From the NCBI RefSeq assembly GCF_033115175.1, contig NC_084835.1:100346448-100410447 (forward strand): a stretch of DNA of 64,000 nucleotides, in the 5' to 3' direction. A program made the position numbers and the translations under genes. Within the stretch, counting starts at the first letter, position 1. Each line of letters starts with the position of its first letter. The notes below the pieces were generated by a model that had not been told where the DNA came from, made no database searches, and saw nothing but the letters and a program-made list of their open reading frames with translations. Shown piece by piece: positions 36,510-49,629 of this stretch. Origin of the DNA: Lepus europaeus. Its lineage: Eukaryota > Chordata > Mammalia > Lagomorpha > Leporidae.

Positions 36510-36665
36510 AGGTCATGTGGTTCAAAGCCCTGGTTTTGCACATGAGCAGACTGTGGTTCTGAGGACTTAAAAGATCCATTTGACACCCAGATCATTAAGT
36601 AATAGAGCCAGGACCAAGGATAGATCTCCAGAGTCCCAGTTCAATATAGGTTCCACTGGAGGACA
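36510..36665 (-). mobile_element. MIR
   Basis: GCACATGAGCAGACTGTGG, GAGGACTTAAAAGATCC..., AAGTAATAGAGCCAGGACC and CCAGTTCAATATAGG track the antisense MIR from core to 5' end. Confidence 0.6.
36559..36596 (+). repeat. 38-bp dispersed duplication, copy 2 (inside MIR)
   Basis: Fits the MIR sequence around it, so this copy is probably the source. The single difference is A at 36578 versus T at 35477. Confidence 0.93.
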
Positions 36666-38137
<1,472 letters not shown>

Positions 38138-38149
38138 TAACTTATATTT

Positions 38150-38810
38150 TAATCAACAAATAATTATATTTTATGGGGCACAATGTGATATTTGATATGT
38201 ATACATTGTGGAGTGATTATATCAAAACTAATCAGCATATTCATCCACTCAAATAGTTTTTGTATGTGCAGTGAACATTTAAAATTTACTGCTGTAACAA
38301 TTTTGAAATGTATGCTACATTATTAACTAGAGTCACCATGCTGTGCAATAGGTTCCAAAAATATATTTTTCCTATGTAATTGAAAATTTGAACCCTTTAA
38401 CCAGTAACTGTTCATTCCCAATCACATCATACCCTCTTCCCCACCAAAACCTCTGATAACAATCATTCCATACTTTGTCACGTAGTGTAGGATCCTTCAA
38501 GTTCAACCATGTCATTGATAACAAGATTCTCTCCTTAAAAGGCAAAATAGTATTCCATTACCTGCGAGTATAGCACTTTTTTATTCATTCATCTGTTGAT
38601 AGACTTTTATACTAATTCCATAGCATAGCTATTGTGAATAATGTTGCAGAGTACATGGTTATGTAGACTGATCTCAATTCCTTTGCATATATACCCAGAG
38701 GTGGATCAATTATTAGTTCTATTTTTAGTTTTATGAGGAACCTCTGTACTGTTTTCCACAGTGACTGTACTAGACTATATTCCCACCAATAATATTTACT
38801 TTTAATAAGA
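38150..38810 (-). mobile_element. Old L1 3' end with ORF2 C-terminus, antisense
   Basis: Antisense 3' UTR (TATTTTATGGGGCACAATGTG, TGTATACATTGTGGAGTGATTAT in broken form) leads into antisense ORF2 end: AAAATAGTATTCCATTA, GCTATTGTGAATAATGTTGC, TTGCATATATACCCAGAGG and TATTCCCACCAATAATA. Old L1M type; ORF2 is not open. It begins about 70 bp after the DCC donor. Confidence 0.8.
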
Positions 38811-39451
38811 AATTCTATACAATTATTCATGTTTATTCTACATGGTCTTGACTGACTTTTCTCCTTAAGTTAGCTTGGGAAACAGTAGAAAAATCTCATT
38901 AATTGGCATAACATTATGAGATTTTTTTTTACAACAAATTTGGCTTATGTCGATTCACCACTTATGTCTAAGATTTCCATCTATAGAAAAGTATTAGAAA
39001 CATAAATTCCTAATTCCATTTTTCGGCTTTACTAACATCAAACTGTTGCAGAGTTATTTTCTTTTCTTTTTTTTTTTTTTTGGCTTCAGAACAGTGAATT
39101 TTGTTTTAATTATACTGATATGGCTTACAACATGTAGATAGATCTAAAGTGAGCAGTGAAATTTTCACTAGTGTTTCCAAATATTGTGGTGCTTGGTAAC
39201 AAGTTGGCTCAATAGCTGACTGATAATTTGAAAAGATTTCTTTTCATCTGTATGGAGCAAAGACATTAGATTCTGAAAAAATTGTATTGAATATTCTGGA
39301 TTTGACAGGCTTGCTATTTTTTGCACCACTATTCTGATTAGAGAGCAGCTCAAAATCATTTCTTTTGGCTCCTAAAATATTATAATTATGGGGAGAACAA
39401 ATTTTTGCTTATATCTGTAATTTGACCAAAAATTGATCTGTGATGTAGTTT
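38811..39451. other. Unique intronic sequence
   Basis: AT-rich, with a T run at 39068-39082. Nothing else recognised. Confidence 0.55.
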
Positions 39452-39602
39452 TTTAAAAACTTGTTTATTTATTTAAAAGATAGTTATAAAAAGAGAAAGA
39501 AATCTTCCATTCACTGGTTCACTTCCCAAATGGCTTGGTCAGGCTGAAGCCAGGAGCCAGAAACTCCATTCTTTTACTCCATATGGGTGGAAGACCTTCT
39601 AA
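39452..39602 (-). mobile_element. C-SINE, 3' half only
   Basis: TTGTTTATTTATTTAAAAGATAG tail in broken form, GGTTCACTTCCCAAATGGC and CATATGGGTGGAAGACC. The 5' head is missing; the microsatellite starts where it stops. Confidence 0.8.
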
Positions 39603-39603
39603 G

Positions 39604-39644
39604 ACAGACACACACACACAGAGGTGTGTGTGTGTGTATAATAG

Positions 39645-39675
<31 letters not shown>
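39604..39675. repeat. Compound microsatellite (AC)n-(GT)n-(AT)n, hairpin-forming
   Basis: ACACACACACACA at 39608-39620 is followed after GAGG by TGTGTGTGTGTGT at 39625-39637, an exact 13-bp stem, then (AT)14 at 39648-39675. Confidence 0.95.
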
Positions 39676-39678
<3 letters not shown>

Positions 39679-42130
39679 ATAGATTTAGTTTATATATAAA
39701 TTTTGGTGTGGAACATAATATAAAGCAAATGGATCCAATTGAAATAAATTTAAACTATCAAATGGATAATCAGATTTGAAGGACTACTTTCAAATGTAGC
39801 CTTTAATTTTTAATAAAAAATTTGAAGCAATAAGCTGCTATACAGTTATTTTGATGTAGGTTTCTTTCCCCGCGTCCCATCAAGCTCATCCTGGAAGACG
39901 GATCCTAATGAGATCTCATTCTCAGCAATTGCACTAATTGGAATAATCATACAGGACAACCATTTCCCCTTGTACACATCTAGGATGGTTTGAGAAATTG
40001 AAATATAAAGAGGTGATATTGTCAGGTGATGGCATGATGGATTTACTCTCATAGATAGGCAATCAGTCACCAAATACAACTTCATGACACTCTTGTTGTG
40101 GCTTCTTGCCCACCTAGTAGAGTGAACAGCATTCTGGTTTTCCCTGGACTGACTGGGCTTTAGTACTTGAGAGTTCCCTGTCTTGAAAATATCCTCAGTG
40201 CAGGCAAAAGCTAAAATGTTTGGTCACCCTAACTAGAGGCAACCCAGTGTCTTAGCATTGATAGACTACATTGTGGATGCACAAAATCCCCTCTGCTTAG
40301 GAGACAGGTGAGGTGACATTCTGATACTGAAAACCATTTGAGACCTTTGAGTGATACGTGTCTGACACATGATTGACATTCACAACTTGTACAAAGGACT
40401 AAAAGGTAATGTTAAGTATATATGAATGAGAGGAACACATGGGACAAGGTCTGAGGATGGGACAAGATCTGCTTTCCTACAATGCTCCAAATGAACTGAA
40501 AAGGATGCAATTTGATTTTCTGTCATTTGAGAATTTCTGGACTTTTGGATCTACTCTTGAGTCCACAACACCAGTGTAGCTCCGCCAGTTTGAATGAGTC
40601 AGGTTGGCATTGTGATGTCCTATTACAAAAGTGAGCTGCAAATGCACTACTCATGAAAATGACCCGGTATGTTTTAGCTTCAGTTTCCCTGCAATTCAGA
40701 TTCAGTTTTGCACATTCTGTGTTTCAATGGAGGAATGAAGAATGATTCCTTCTCTCTGTGAGATATTAAAATAAGTAGCTTTGATTTTAGTATTCTATAC
40801 AAGGATAGGCTCTCGGATCCAGTCACTGAGTTACAATCTAATATTAGATTGTATCATTTCAAGGCAATAAGGCTGTTCACAGCATTTTAAACACTTACCA
40901 TGCTGTTTGGCAACACAGAATACATCAATGTTATGTCTGCTGAAGTTAAGATTGCCAAACCACTAGAATTCACAAGGGGCATATATCTTCCTGGTAATAA
41001 AGACCGTGGACCTGATTTAATCTCATTTTTAAAGCATTAGCAGTCAATAAACCAGTCACCACTAAAAGGTAACAGTCAGCTTTGCTTGGGTGAAAAAAAA
41101 ATCTGTTCTATACTTTCAGGTGCAGTGTAGATAGAGCCCATTGAATATAATGCCCCTCTTCCATTTTTGCTTTCTGAAAGTGTCTTTGGATACAAAGAAA
41201 TGTGGCAAATGAAATTTGTCTTTAATCAGTCAGGACATTTATGCAATGACTTACCATGCACAACCCATCCTATTTGCTAGGACTTCTCAGCTGCTCTTTA
41301 ATCGCTGAGTGCAGACTGGGCTGGGGAGGAAAGAGGAGCAGGAAAGATAAATGAAGGGCTACCATCCCTTCCACATCTTCTAAAAGGTGACAGCATAATA
41401 AGCTACTATGGATATTACTGGTCATTTTACTTTGATTTAGTAAGAAATACCTGAAATACTAAGTCTCTACCTAAAAGCAACTTCACCAATACTGGCTGAA
41501 ACTTGGGAACTTCATTTTTGATCAATTATCTGTAATCTCTAATGTTGCATTCTTTCCCTTTATGGATATTGTGGTTCAGCCCTCAAGGTTGAGAGGAGCT
41601 TGAGGAACAAAGCCGATCTGGACTTACTTGTAGAGATTCTCTACCACCCTCTCCACTCTCTCATGATTGGCAGTAGACATTGCTCTTTCCAGTGAGAATA
41701 AGGGGCTTTGTGCCATATATGGAGAATTTGCAATATTTATCTTCCCCCATCCTTGCTTTTACCCACCTTCCCTTTATCCCCTCTTTCCTCCCTTTCTCGT
41801 CATTGAACTGGTCCAAATCTGTTAACCTACATATGTGCACATATAAAAATATTTCTGATGCAGTGGGCTGGAATAATTTAATAACTCAATGTACCAATTA
41901 ATTGACTATTGAGGAATTCAAAATTGGAAAATAGACAGTGCTAGAATACTCACATGACACTCAAAAAGAGTAGGCTTCTTCTTCATTCCTTCTACCTCTT
42001 AAACATGAAGATGAACTTGCTTTTGGCTAAGTGCACCTCCCCTACTCCAGATGTTGCCAGCTATGTGAGCCTATGGATTCTCTTCTGTTGAACAGATAAA
42101 ACAACCCACTTCCAAAGGTGCAATGAGGTG
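39676..42130. other. Unique intronic sequence
   Basis: About 2.45 kb without a recognisable C-SINE or other repeat. Short open frames lack domains. Nothing assigned. Confidence 0.5.
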
Positions 42131-42204
42131 TTTTAAAAAACTTGTTTGACAGGCAGAGTAACAGAGAGAGGGAGAGACTGAGTAAGGGAAGTAAAAGAGA
42201 AATA
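42131..42204 (-). mobile_element. Old C-SINE tail, left part of split element
   Basis: TTTTAAAAAACTTGTTTGACAGGCAGAGTAACAGAGAG (continuous with short changes) is the reverse 3' tail; the body resumes at 42573. Confidence 0.85.
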
Positions 42205-42560
42205 GGGCCAGCACCATGGCTTAACAGGCTAATCCTTCACCTTGTGACGCTGGCACACCAGGTTCTAGTCCCGGTCGGGGCGCCGGATTCTAACCCGGTT
42301 GCCCCTCTTCCAGGCCAGCTCTCTGCTATGGCCCGGGAAGGCAGTGGAGGATGGCCCAAGTCCTTGGGCCCTGCACCCCATGGGAGACCAGGAGAAGCAC
42401 CTGGCTCCTGGCTTCGGATCAGCACGATGCGCAGGCCGCAGCGGCCATTGGAGGGTGAACCAACAGCAAAAAGGAAGACCTTTCTCTCTGTCTCTCTCTC
42501 ACTATCCACTCTGCCTGTCCAAAAAAAAAATAAATAAATAAAATAAAAATAAAAATAAAA
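42205..42560 (+). mobile_element. C-SINE, young, nested in an older C-SINE
   Basis: Complete + strand copy with an A/T-rich tail (AAATAAATAAATAAAATAAA). Target-site repeats AAAAGAGAAATA at 42193-42204 and 42561-42572 are identical. The 131- and 162-codon open frames here are SINE read-through. Confidence 0.96.
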
Positions 42561-42572
42561 AAAAGAGAAATA

Positions 42573-42839
42573 ATGATTTAAATAACTGTCTGCTGATTCA
42601 CTTCCCAAATGACTGCAATAACCAGATTTGGGCCAGACTGAGCCTGGGAGACAAAACTCTAAGTGTCTCTCATGGGTGACAGGGGCCCACGTAGTTGGGC
42701 CATCTTCCACTGCCTTCCCAAACATTTTAGCATGATGTTCGGTTGGAAGTTGCTCATTGGGACTGGAACCAGCACTCAGATATGAGATGCAAGTGTTGCA
42801 AGCAGCAACTTAACCTGTTGTACCACAACACAGGCCCAC
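42573..42839 (-). mobile_element. Old C-SINE body, right part of split element
   Basis: GATTCACTTCCCAAATGACTGC, CAGATTTGGGCCAGACTG, TGGGCCATCTTCCACTGCC and the reverse head ACAACACAGGCCCA. Confidence 0.9.
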
Positions 42840-43039
42840 TCAGTGACTTTTAAGTAATATCTATGACATAAAACTCTAATATTGAGTAACTTCCTATCCA
42901 TTGACAGTGGTAAATAGACCTGGTAATGGTTATTATTTTGTTATTACAAGTATTATCAGAAACTTACAGCTTTCAACATTCCCATGTGATGGTACAAAAC
43001 ATTTTGGGAGGAGGGAATTGGGATGAGATGTAGGCTACA

Positions 43040-43331
43040 GGGACCAGCGTTGTGGTGCAGCAGGTTAAGCATCCGCCTGACAAAGGTATCCAGTATGGAC
43101 AACAAATCAAGTTCTAGCTGTTCAACTTCTGATTGAGCTCCCTGCTAATGTGCCTGAGAAAGCAGTAGAAGATGGCCAAGTGCCTGGACTCCTGCCACCC
43201 ATGTGGGAGACCTCGATGGATTTCCAGGCTCCTAGCCCAGCCCCTGCTCTTGCCACCATTTGGGGGAGTAAACCAGCAAATGGAAGATCTCTCCCTCTTT
43301 CTCTCTGTAACTGTGCCTTCCAAATAAATAA
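43040..43331 (+). mobile_element. C-SINE, left member of a tail-to-tail pair
   Basis: GGGACCAGCGTTGTGGTGCAG head to CTTCCAAATAAATAA tail. Its A-rich tail abuts the tail of the next, opposite-strand copy. Confidence 0.93.
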
Positions 43332-43659
43332 TTTTTTTAAAGATTTATTTATTTATTTACAAGTCAGAGTTACACAGAGGAGAGGCAGAGAGAGAGAGAG
43401 GTCTTCCATCTGATGGTTTACTCCCTAGTTGGCCGCAACGGCTGGATTTGCGCCAATCTGAAGCCAGGAGCCAGGAGCTTCTTCTGGGTCTCCCACATGG
43501 GTGCAGGGGCCCAAGGACTTGGGCCATCTTCTACTGCTTTCTCAGGACAAAGTAGAGAGCTGGATCGGAAGTGGAGCAGCCAGGTCTTGAACTAGCGCCC
43601 ATATGGGATGCCAGCGCTTCAGGCTAGGGCATTAACCCACTGTGCCACAGTGCCAGCCC
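43332..43659 (-). mobile_element. C-SINE, right member of a tail-to-tail pair
   Basis: TTTTTTTAAAGATTTATTTA tail at the left, B-box in reverse, and GTGCCAGCCC head at 43650-43659. Possible short duplication AAATA. Confidence 0.93.
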
Positions 43660-43661
43660 AA

Positions 43662-46600
43662 ATATTTAAAAAAAAAAGAATTATAGGCTGTAAATTATGA
43701 GCCATAAACATTATAGTTTTGGATCAGATATCTGTGTTTGCAGTCTGTAAACACAAACTGGCAAGCTGAATTCAGTTTTCAAAAAGTTGAATCTATGCAG
43801 TTTTTAGCAAGCAGAGCCAAAGTAAAAGATCCATGTTGATCAGTTGACCTGCTAAGAAGTCTGCAGCCAATTGTAATTTTTACTGGACAGATTGGGAGTT
43901 TGAGATCCAGCAATGGTGTAATGGTTTCAGAAAAGATGCTGGGCACTTTCTCCACCTCCTTCATGCCCTTTCAGCTGGAAAATATTCATGGGATCTGGGT
44001 TCCTGGGAGTGAGTTGGTCTAGATCAGGAGTGTAACACAACCTCCCATCTTGATGAGAAGAAACTGAATCAGTACCAGTGCCTAAGAAAACCAGATAACA
44101 AGAATTTGCATAATCGTACAAGTCCATCTTTTTTGTTTTTTTCATTTTCTCTGATGTGTGTAAGCAAGACCACCCAGCCCAGCCCGCACCCAGGCACACT
44201 CACCCACACAGCTACTTCCCCATTCGCATCTGCTGTAGGTTCTGAGAAGCAAGGGTGGGACCCAGGTATGACCACATCTGCCTGTGATTGTACTCTGGGA
44301 TGACGGGTACTGTGCCCTTCTTGGTTGAAGCCACACTGACTGCAGAATACATTATAAACCATTTGCATCCAGGGCGATTTGTGTTTGTAAAAGCTACTGA
44401 CTTGCTTTTTGATAGACTTTGGTCTTTGGGAAACATATCGATATACATTATTTTATTATGCTCAAAAAAATCTGAGATATAAATACACAGATTTACAGAG
44501 AACAGACTGAAGGAAAGTTGGTGATAGGCAGAGACTAGAACTCATTATTGTACTCTTGGAAGAACAGTCATTGCCTTATCACTTGACCTCTCAATCTAAA
44601 GGCTAGAATTAAGGTTACTCAATAAATTCCCATGCATTTAATTTCTCATTTGTAATCAATTAAACTCTCCAAAATATAAAGTAAATAGCAATGATAAGAT
44701 TATTGATTTTGTATATGCATTTAGTGCCTTGAAAATAACAATTTTTATGGAAAAATACCAATTTGGATGTTTGCTTTGGATGAGATTTTAATATAACTCT
44801 GATGTCAGTAATGATGTCATAACTCTGTTCTGACAAATAGAGAGTAAATTCTTTTAAAAATAAGATAGTCTTTTAAAAATACAGATAGTCTTCCAAGAAC
44901 ATAATTTGGTTATCTTTTATCATTGTAAGTGGTTTTACAATTCAGGCCAAGTTGACATATTTTATTTCTGCTTCTTGAAAATCAAGAAAATAAAAGACCA
45001 ACTAAGTTGCATTTACTTGAGTTGTTATTTTATTCAGGGGGCATCCCCTCCCCCCCTTTTTACAATAAATGTTTTAAGATGCAAATTGTGGCACTCTGCT
45101 TTTAAAAAACACAGGCATTATAATTAAAATTCTCCTGTGTTTAAAAAAATAATTAGTTACTTGAGGAGTTTTTCAGTGAATTCCTTTCCAGAATATGTCC
45201 CATTTAAATGAGTTATGAAATAATTAGCGGATACATATTATGGTGAGAAGCTAGAATGAACCATTTTGTGAAAGGATAACCTGACCTTTAAGTTCTTACT
45301 TAAAAGCAAGTAGAAAAAAGAGCTTGTCTGTATAGAAGGAGAATAAACTACACTTGATCACACAGATATTACATAAAGGAAACAGAAAAAGAAGGGACTC
45401 AGATTCCTTCTCTCTACAAGAGCAAATAAAAATCTTGCCTAGAAGGTCAAGTTCATCCAGTGAAGCAGTTTGGAAAATGTATTTCAGAGCTTTTGAATAC
45501 TCTCAAAATTCTATTTGGGAAAGATTCAGTCTCAGAGCAAAGGTTTTCATTTTAAAGAGGTAGGGATATTATTTAAGTTCAAATGAGGAGCCCCAAAATA
45601 AATTGTTCTGACTCTATAATTCTTAATGGTCTTAATTACCTCCATTTAGCTAAATATGCAGTTTCTTGGCTAAAATATGGGAGAAAAAAATATAAGGGAA
45701 AAGTGGGGTGTTATAAGTAACTGCCTGTGTGCTAATGTTATTGTTTGTAATTTTATTGCCCTGTAAAAATGGGATAATCTTCAATATTACACCAGCGCTT
45801 ATTTATTAGCAAACCCCGACTCCATCAACTTAAATAATTGCAGTTTAAAAAATAGGGTTTTAGTCTCCCCCTTCCAAAGCCAATTAACTCTGCAATAAAA
45901 ATAGAATAGAAATATATTCCTGAAAAATATGCAGATTGGAAAGACATCTTCTGTGTTATAAAAATTACAATGAAGAACTTGACAGGGCTTTTTATGGTAG
46001 AAACATCAACAAAATAACTTTTTAAAAATATCTTCCAGCCTTTCATTTCCTTTGCTAGGAATTCAAATTCATGTGACAACGTAAACAGCTAATTATTCAT
46101 TCTAAACACAATCCGAATCTTAAGAGCACTCTTCTTTTATTCGTTTCTTAAACTATCTTCTGGAAAGTATGGTTTTGCCTAGTACTATAATGAAATAAAG
46201 GAGTATATCTGAAATCACTCAGTGATAGTAACAAAAACTTTTGAGTTCTAAAAGCCCCCTTTGGAATACAAAAATAATTTTCATCATAAGTATCAGAGTA
46301 ACAAAGAAATGCTCATAGTAACCTAGGATAGAAAAATTAACATTTTTCAACTATCACAAGGTCATGGTTTAGACTCTGAGAACACTGGATAGACTAACAA
46401 GAGAAAAGCAAAGCAAATTTGTTTTGCCAAAATTTTATATGACATGGAAGCCTTCAGAAATAGACTTGAGAAAACCTTGTTTTCATGCCAGATCTAATGA
46501 AATAAGTCGATAGTTCTGGAGATAGATATTGGACACAAACGAATATGTTCTAAAGCTTATTTGGGGGAAACTCATCAAGGTCTGTTTGCTGAAACTCCTT

Positions 46601-46976
46601 CCTATGTCTCAGTATGGTACCCCATTTCCCCTCTCCACCACCACTGGAATAATGCAGGATACTGTTACCACCTACTTTTAGCATTCATGAGAAGTGGATC
46701 AGAGAATTCTTTCCTCACGCAGAAAGGTCACGAATTGGCTCTGGAAGTGCCATACTTCGAGGTAGTATATCCTACAACCCATGGTTAAGTAATACAATAG
46801 GTAGCATAACTCTATGTCTGAGGAAAATTTTTGATGAATAGTAAATTGAAGATAGTGTTTTCACTTTGAGGAATCAATCTATACTACTTACTTTTTCCAT
46901 TTTTTTTTATGTCCATGGTACATTTTATTATTTAAGCTTATATAAAGACCTTTGTCTTTTTGGTTGTCGTTCAAAA
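43662..46976. other. C-SINE-free intronic stretch
   Basis: About 3.3 kb without a recognisable C-SINE, in contrast to both flanks. From 44600 to 46150 it is strongly AT-rich with repeated TAATTA/TAATTAG cores (45121, 45150, 45221, 45633, 46090). No coding exon; open frames are short. Possibly regulatory, unproven. Confidence 0.5.
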
Positions 46977-46978
46977 TG

Positions 46979-47303
46979 CATTTATTTAATCGAAAGGCAG
47001 AATTACAGAACGAGAGGGAGGGATGGAGAGAGAAATCTACCTTCCGTGTGTTCATTCACCAGATGGCTGCAATGGCAGGGGCTGGGCCAGGCCAAAGCCA
47101 AGGACCAGAAGCTTCTTCCAGGTCTCCCACATGCGTAGCAGGGACCCAAGAACTTATGCCATCTTGTAGTGCTTTTCCCATGCCACTAGCAGGGAGCTGA
47201 ATTGGAAGTGCAGCAGCAGGGACATGAACCCACGTCCAAATGGGGTGGCAGCCTCACAAGTGGCAGGTTTGGCAGCTTTCCCAGCTACACCACAATACAG
47301 ACC
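46979..47303 (-). mobile_element. Old C-SINE
   Basis: TTTATTTAATCGAAAGGCAG tail, TTCTTCCAGGTCTCCCACATG, and the terminal ACACCACAATACAGACC head. Confidence 0.88.
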
Positions 47304-47507
47304 ACCTTTAAGGACCTTTAAATTAACACTTAGATTATATATGAAAGTTTTCTTCAAGGTTTCCATTCACTAAGTAAATTAAGGGGAATCTTAGAAAATC
47401 TCAACATATATAGTGCTAACACTTTGTGTGTTTTCTGTCATGATCTGTATCTGGCAGTAGGTAAAAGGACTGAATATAATTACAGTGCATAATTACCTCT
47501 CTAAAAT

Positions 47508-47528
47508 TATTATTTTTTAAGAAGTAGA
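47508..47528 (-). mobile_element. Old C-SINE tail, left part of split element
   Basis: TTATTATTTTTTAAGAAG is the reverse tail of the element that resumes at 47852. Confidence 0.65.
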
Positions 47529-47530
47529 CT

Positions 47531-47851
47531 TGGGGCTGGCGGTGTGGCGCAGTGGGTTAAAGCCCTGGCCTGAAGCACCGGCATCCCATATAGACACCGG
47601 TTCTAGTCCCAGCTGCTCCTCTTCTGATCCAGCGCTCTGCTTGGCTAGGGATAGCAGTGGAGGATGGCCCAAGTCCTTGGGCCCCTGCACCTATGTGGGA
47701 GACCCAGAGGAGGCTCCTGGCTTTAGATCGGTGCAGCTCTGGCCATTGTGGCCATCTGGGGAGTGAACAGTAGATGGAAGACCTCTCTCTCTGTCTCTGC
47801 CTCTCTTTGTAACTCTCTTTCAAATATATAAAATAAATCTTAAAAAAAAAA
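47531..47851 (+). mobile_element. C-SINE nested in an older C-SINE tail
   Basis: TGGGGCTGGCGGTGTGGCGC head; tail A12 at 47842-47853. Flanking AAGTAGA at 47522-47528 and 47852-47858. Confidence 0.92.
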
Positions 47852-48162
47852 AAGTAGAGACACAAAGGCAAGACAGAGAGCTTCTGTCTGCTGATTGCTT
47901 CCTGAAATTCATAGAATGGTCAGATCCAAGCACTGGGCCAGGGCAAAGCCAGGAACTATGAAGGAAGTCAATCCAGGTCTTCCAAGCGATCGACAGGAAT
48001 CCAACTACTTGAGCCAACTACTATCACTGTCTCCCAGTGTCTGCATTCCCTGGAAGCTGGGGTCAGTCGGGAGACAGGGCTGGATATTGAACCCAGGCAT
48101 TCTGATATGGGATGTGAGTAATTTAACCAGTGTCAATCACAAGGCAAAACACCTACCCAAAG
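47852..48162 (-). mobile_element. Old C-SINE body, right part of split element
   Basis: AGACAGAGAGCTTCTGTCTGC, CACTGGGCCAGGGCAAAGCC, ATGGGATGTGAGTAATTTAACC and AAAACACCTACCC. Diverged. Confidence 0.75.
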
Positions 48163-48165
48163 AAA

Positions 48166-49394
48166 TTATTTTTAATGGACCAAGTTTATATTACAACCTC
48201 TCTATATTCTGTAATAAACAGTCTACTCCATTGTTCATTATTAGATAGTTTTTAAATACATCTATTATGTGGTATAGGTGAGAATTAGAATAAGAACCGT
48301 TGAGATTCAGGACGCAGGCACGTATTCTTAATGTAGCAAATAACTTGTTTTGGACCCTGAGTAATACATTTAGCAAAGAAGCAGCAACTCTGATGATTCT
48401 TTAGATAACAAGTAAATAATAACCCCAATAGATCACGACTTTATCTCCTCATTTTACAGTTCCCTGGGAATGAGTACCCACACTCACATACACATGTAGA
48501 CCAGAAACAATGCTGTGTGTGACTCCCAGTGCCCTAGCCAAGGGCTCTCAGAAAGTTTCCTGCTAAAGGCAAGGCCTTAGCGCTAGGGGCTGAGCTTTTT
48601 CCACTGAGACACCTGATTGGCATCAGAGAGCAGCCCTTTTCGTACACAGTTTACCACTAGAACTTACCTGGGCCTCTTCTCTAAACACTACAGAGCTGTG
48701 ATCTTCCCTGCTTTAAGCAGAGCTTCTGGAGTCGTGGGATTCTAATTTCTTCAGGGCAGTTTACCTCCAGAGTTCTATTTCTCCGAGCGGAGTGTTTAAC
48801 CCCGAATCTCAGTGCGCATGAGTCAGAAAGTAACTGGATTTATATAGTTTGATAGTTATCAGTATGTGTGGGATATGGGTGTGAGAGGTTCTGTGTTGTC
48901 ATCTGTGTGTTTTCTAATACGCTGTTTAAATGTTGAATGGAGATTCTAAACAAGTCTCCTAGAGATACTTAGACATCAGCACAGGACATAGGCATGCATA
49001 TTCACTCATCTTTCCAAGCAGGTGGCTCTCCCTAAGCTTGTATGTGTGCTACTGTCATAAAATATACCTTTGCATTTATATGTCTGATAGTACTATTGTC
49101 CTGTTACACACATTTTAAAAATTGCTTCTTATAAAAAAAAATCAAAAACTATTTGATGTACCCCTGAAGCTTTATCTCCTCTAAAAAGGGCTGCTCATCA
49201 GGCTCATTTAGTGAGATTTCATCTGTAACATTCACCACCTAGAAGCCTATTTAAGAAAGTGTGTTAAAAATTAATAAGGCCTATATAGCTTCAACATTAA
49301 ATTTCAGTGCCAGTTGATTTTATTGGATTGGATTTTTGTGACCCCTCTTGCAAAGGAATTCCTCTCCAAAGACTGCAACATGACATAAAAAGTA
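48166..49394. other. Unique intronic sequence
   Basis: No recognisable repeat. The block 48480-48840 is richer in GC and CpG than its surroundings and holds TGCGCATG overlapping the AP-1-like TGAGTCA at 48813-48825. Confidence 0.5.
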
Positions 49395-49555
49395 ATTAGT
49401 ATTTATTTGATCCAGGCACTGGTTTCAGGAGCATCCTTTGTATCCCACAGTGCACTGGGTACTTCATGAGTTAACACTATGGCTGCTTCGTTAGGGTTAT
49501 CTCCATTTTAGTCAAAGCCCAAGCTGTGCCTTGCTTTGGCACATGCAGCTGCAGA
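49395..49555 (-). mobile_element. MIR
   Basis: TATTTGATCCAGGCACTGG, CATGAGTTAACACTATGG and TTATCTCCATTTTAGTC track the antisense MIR 3' half. Confidence 0.55.
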
Positions 49556-49629
49556 TAAAGTAAATGTCCCTATTGACCTGGTCTCCCACACAGACATTGT
49601 GTATTTCTGGTATTTAGTTGATTTTAATT

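Noticed and set aside
42142..42725. Longest open frames in the window (131 and 162 codons, opposite strands)
   Set aside because: They run through C-SINE sequence and nested SINE borders. The same Pro/Gly/Ser-rich peptides recur at every young C-SINE (for example 61641-62098 and 59306-59656).
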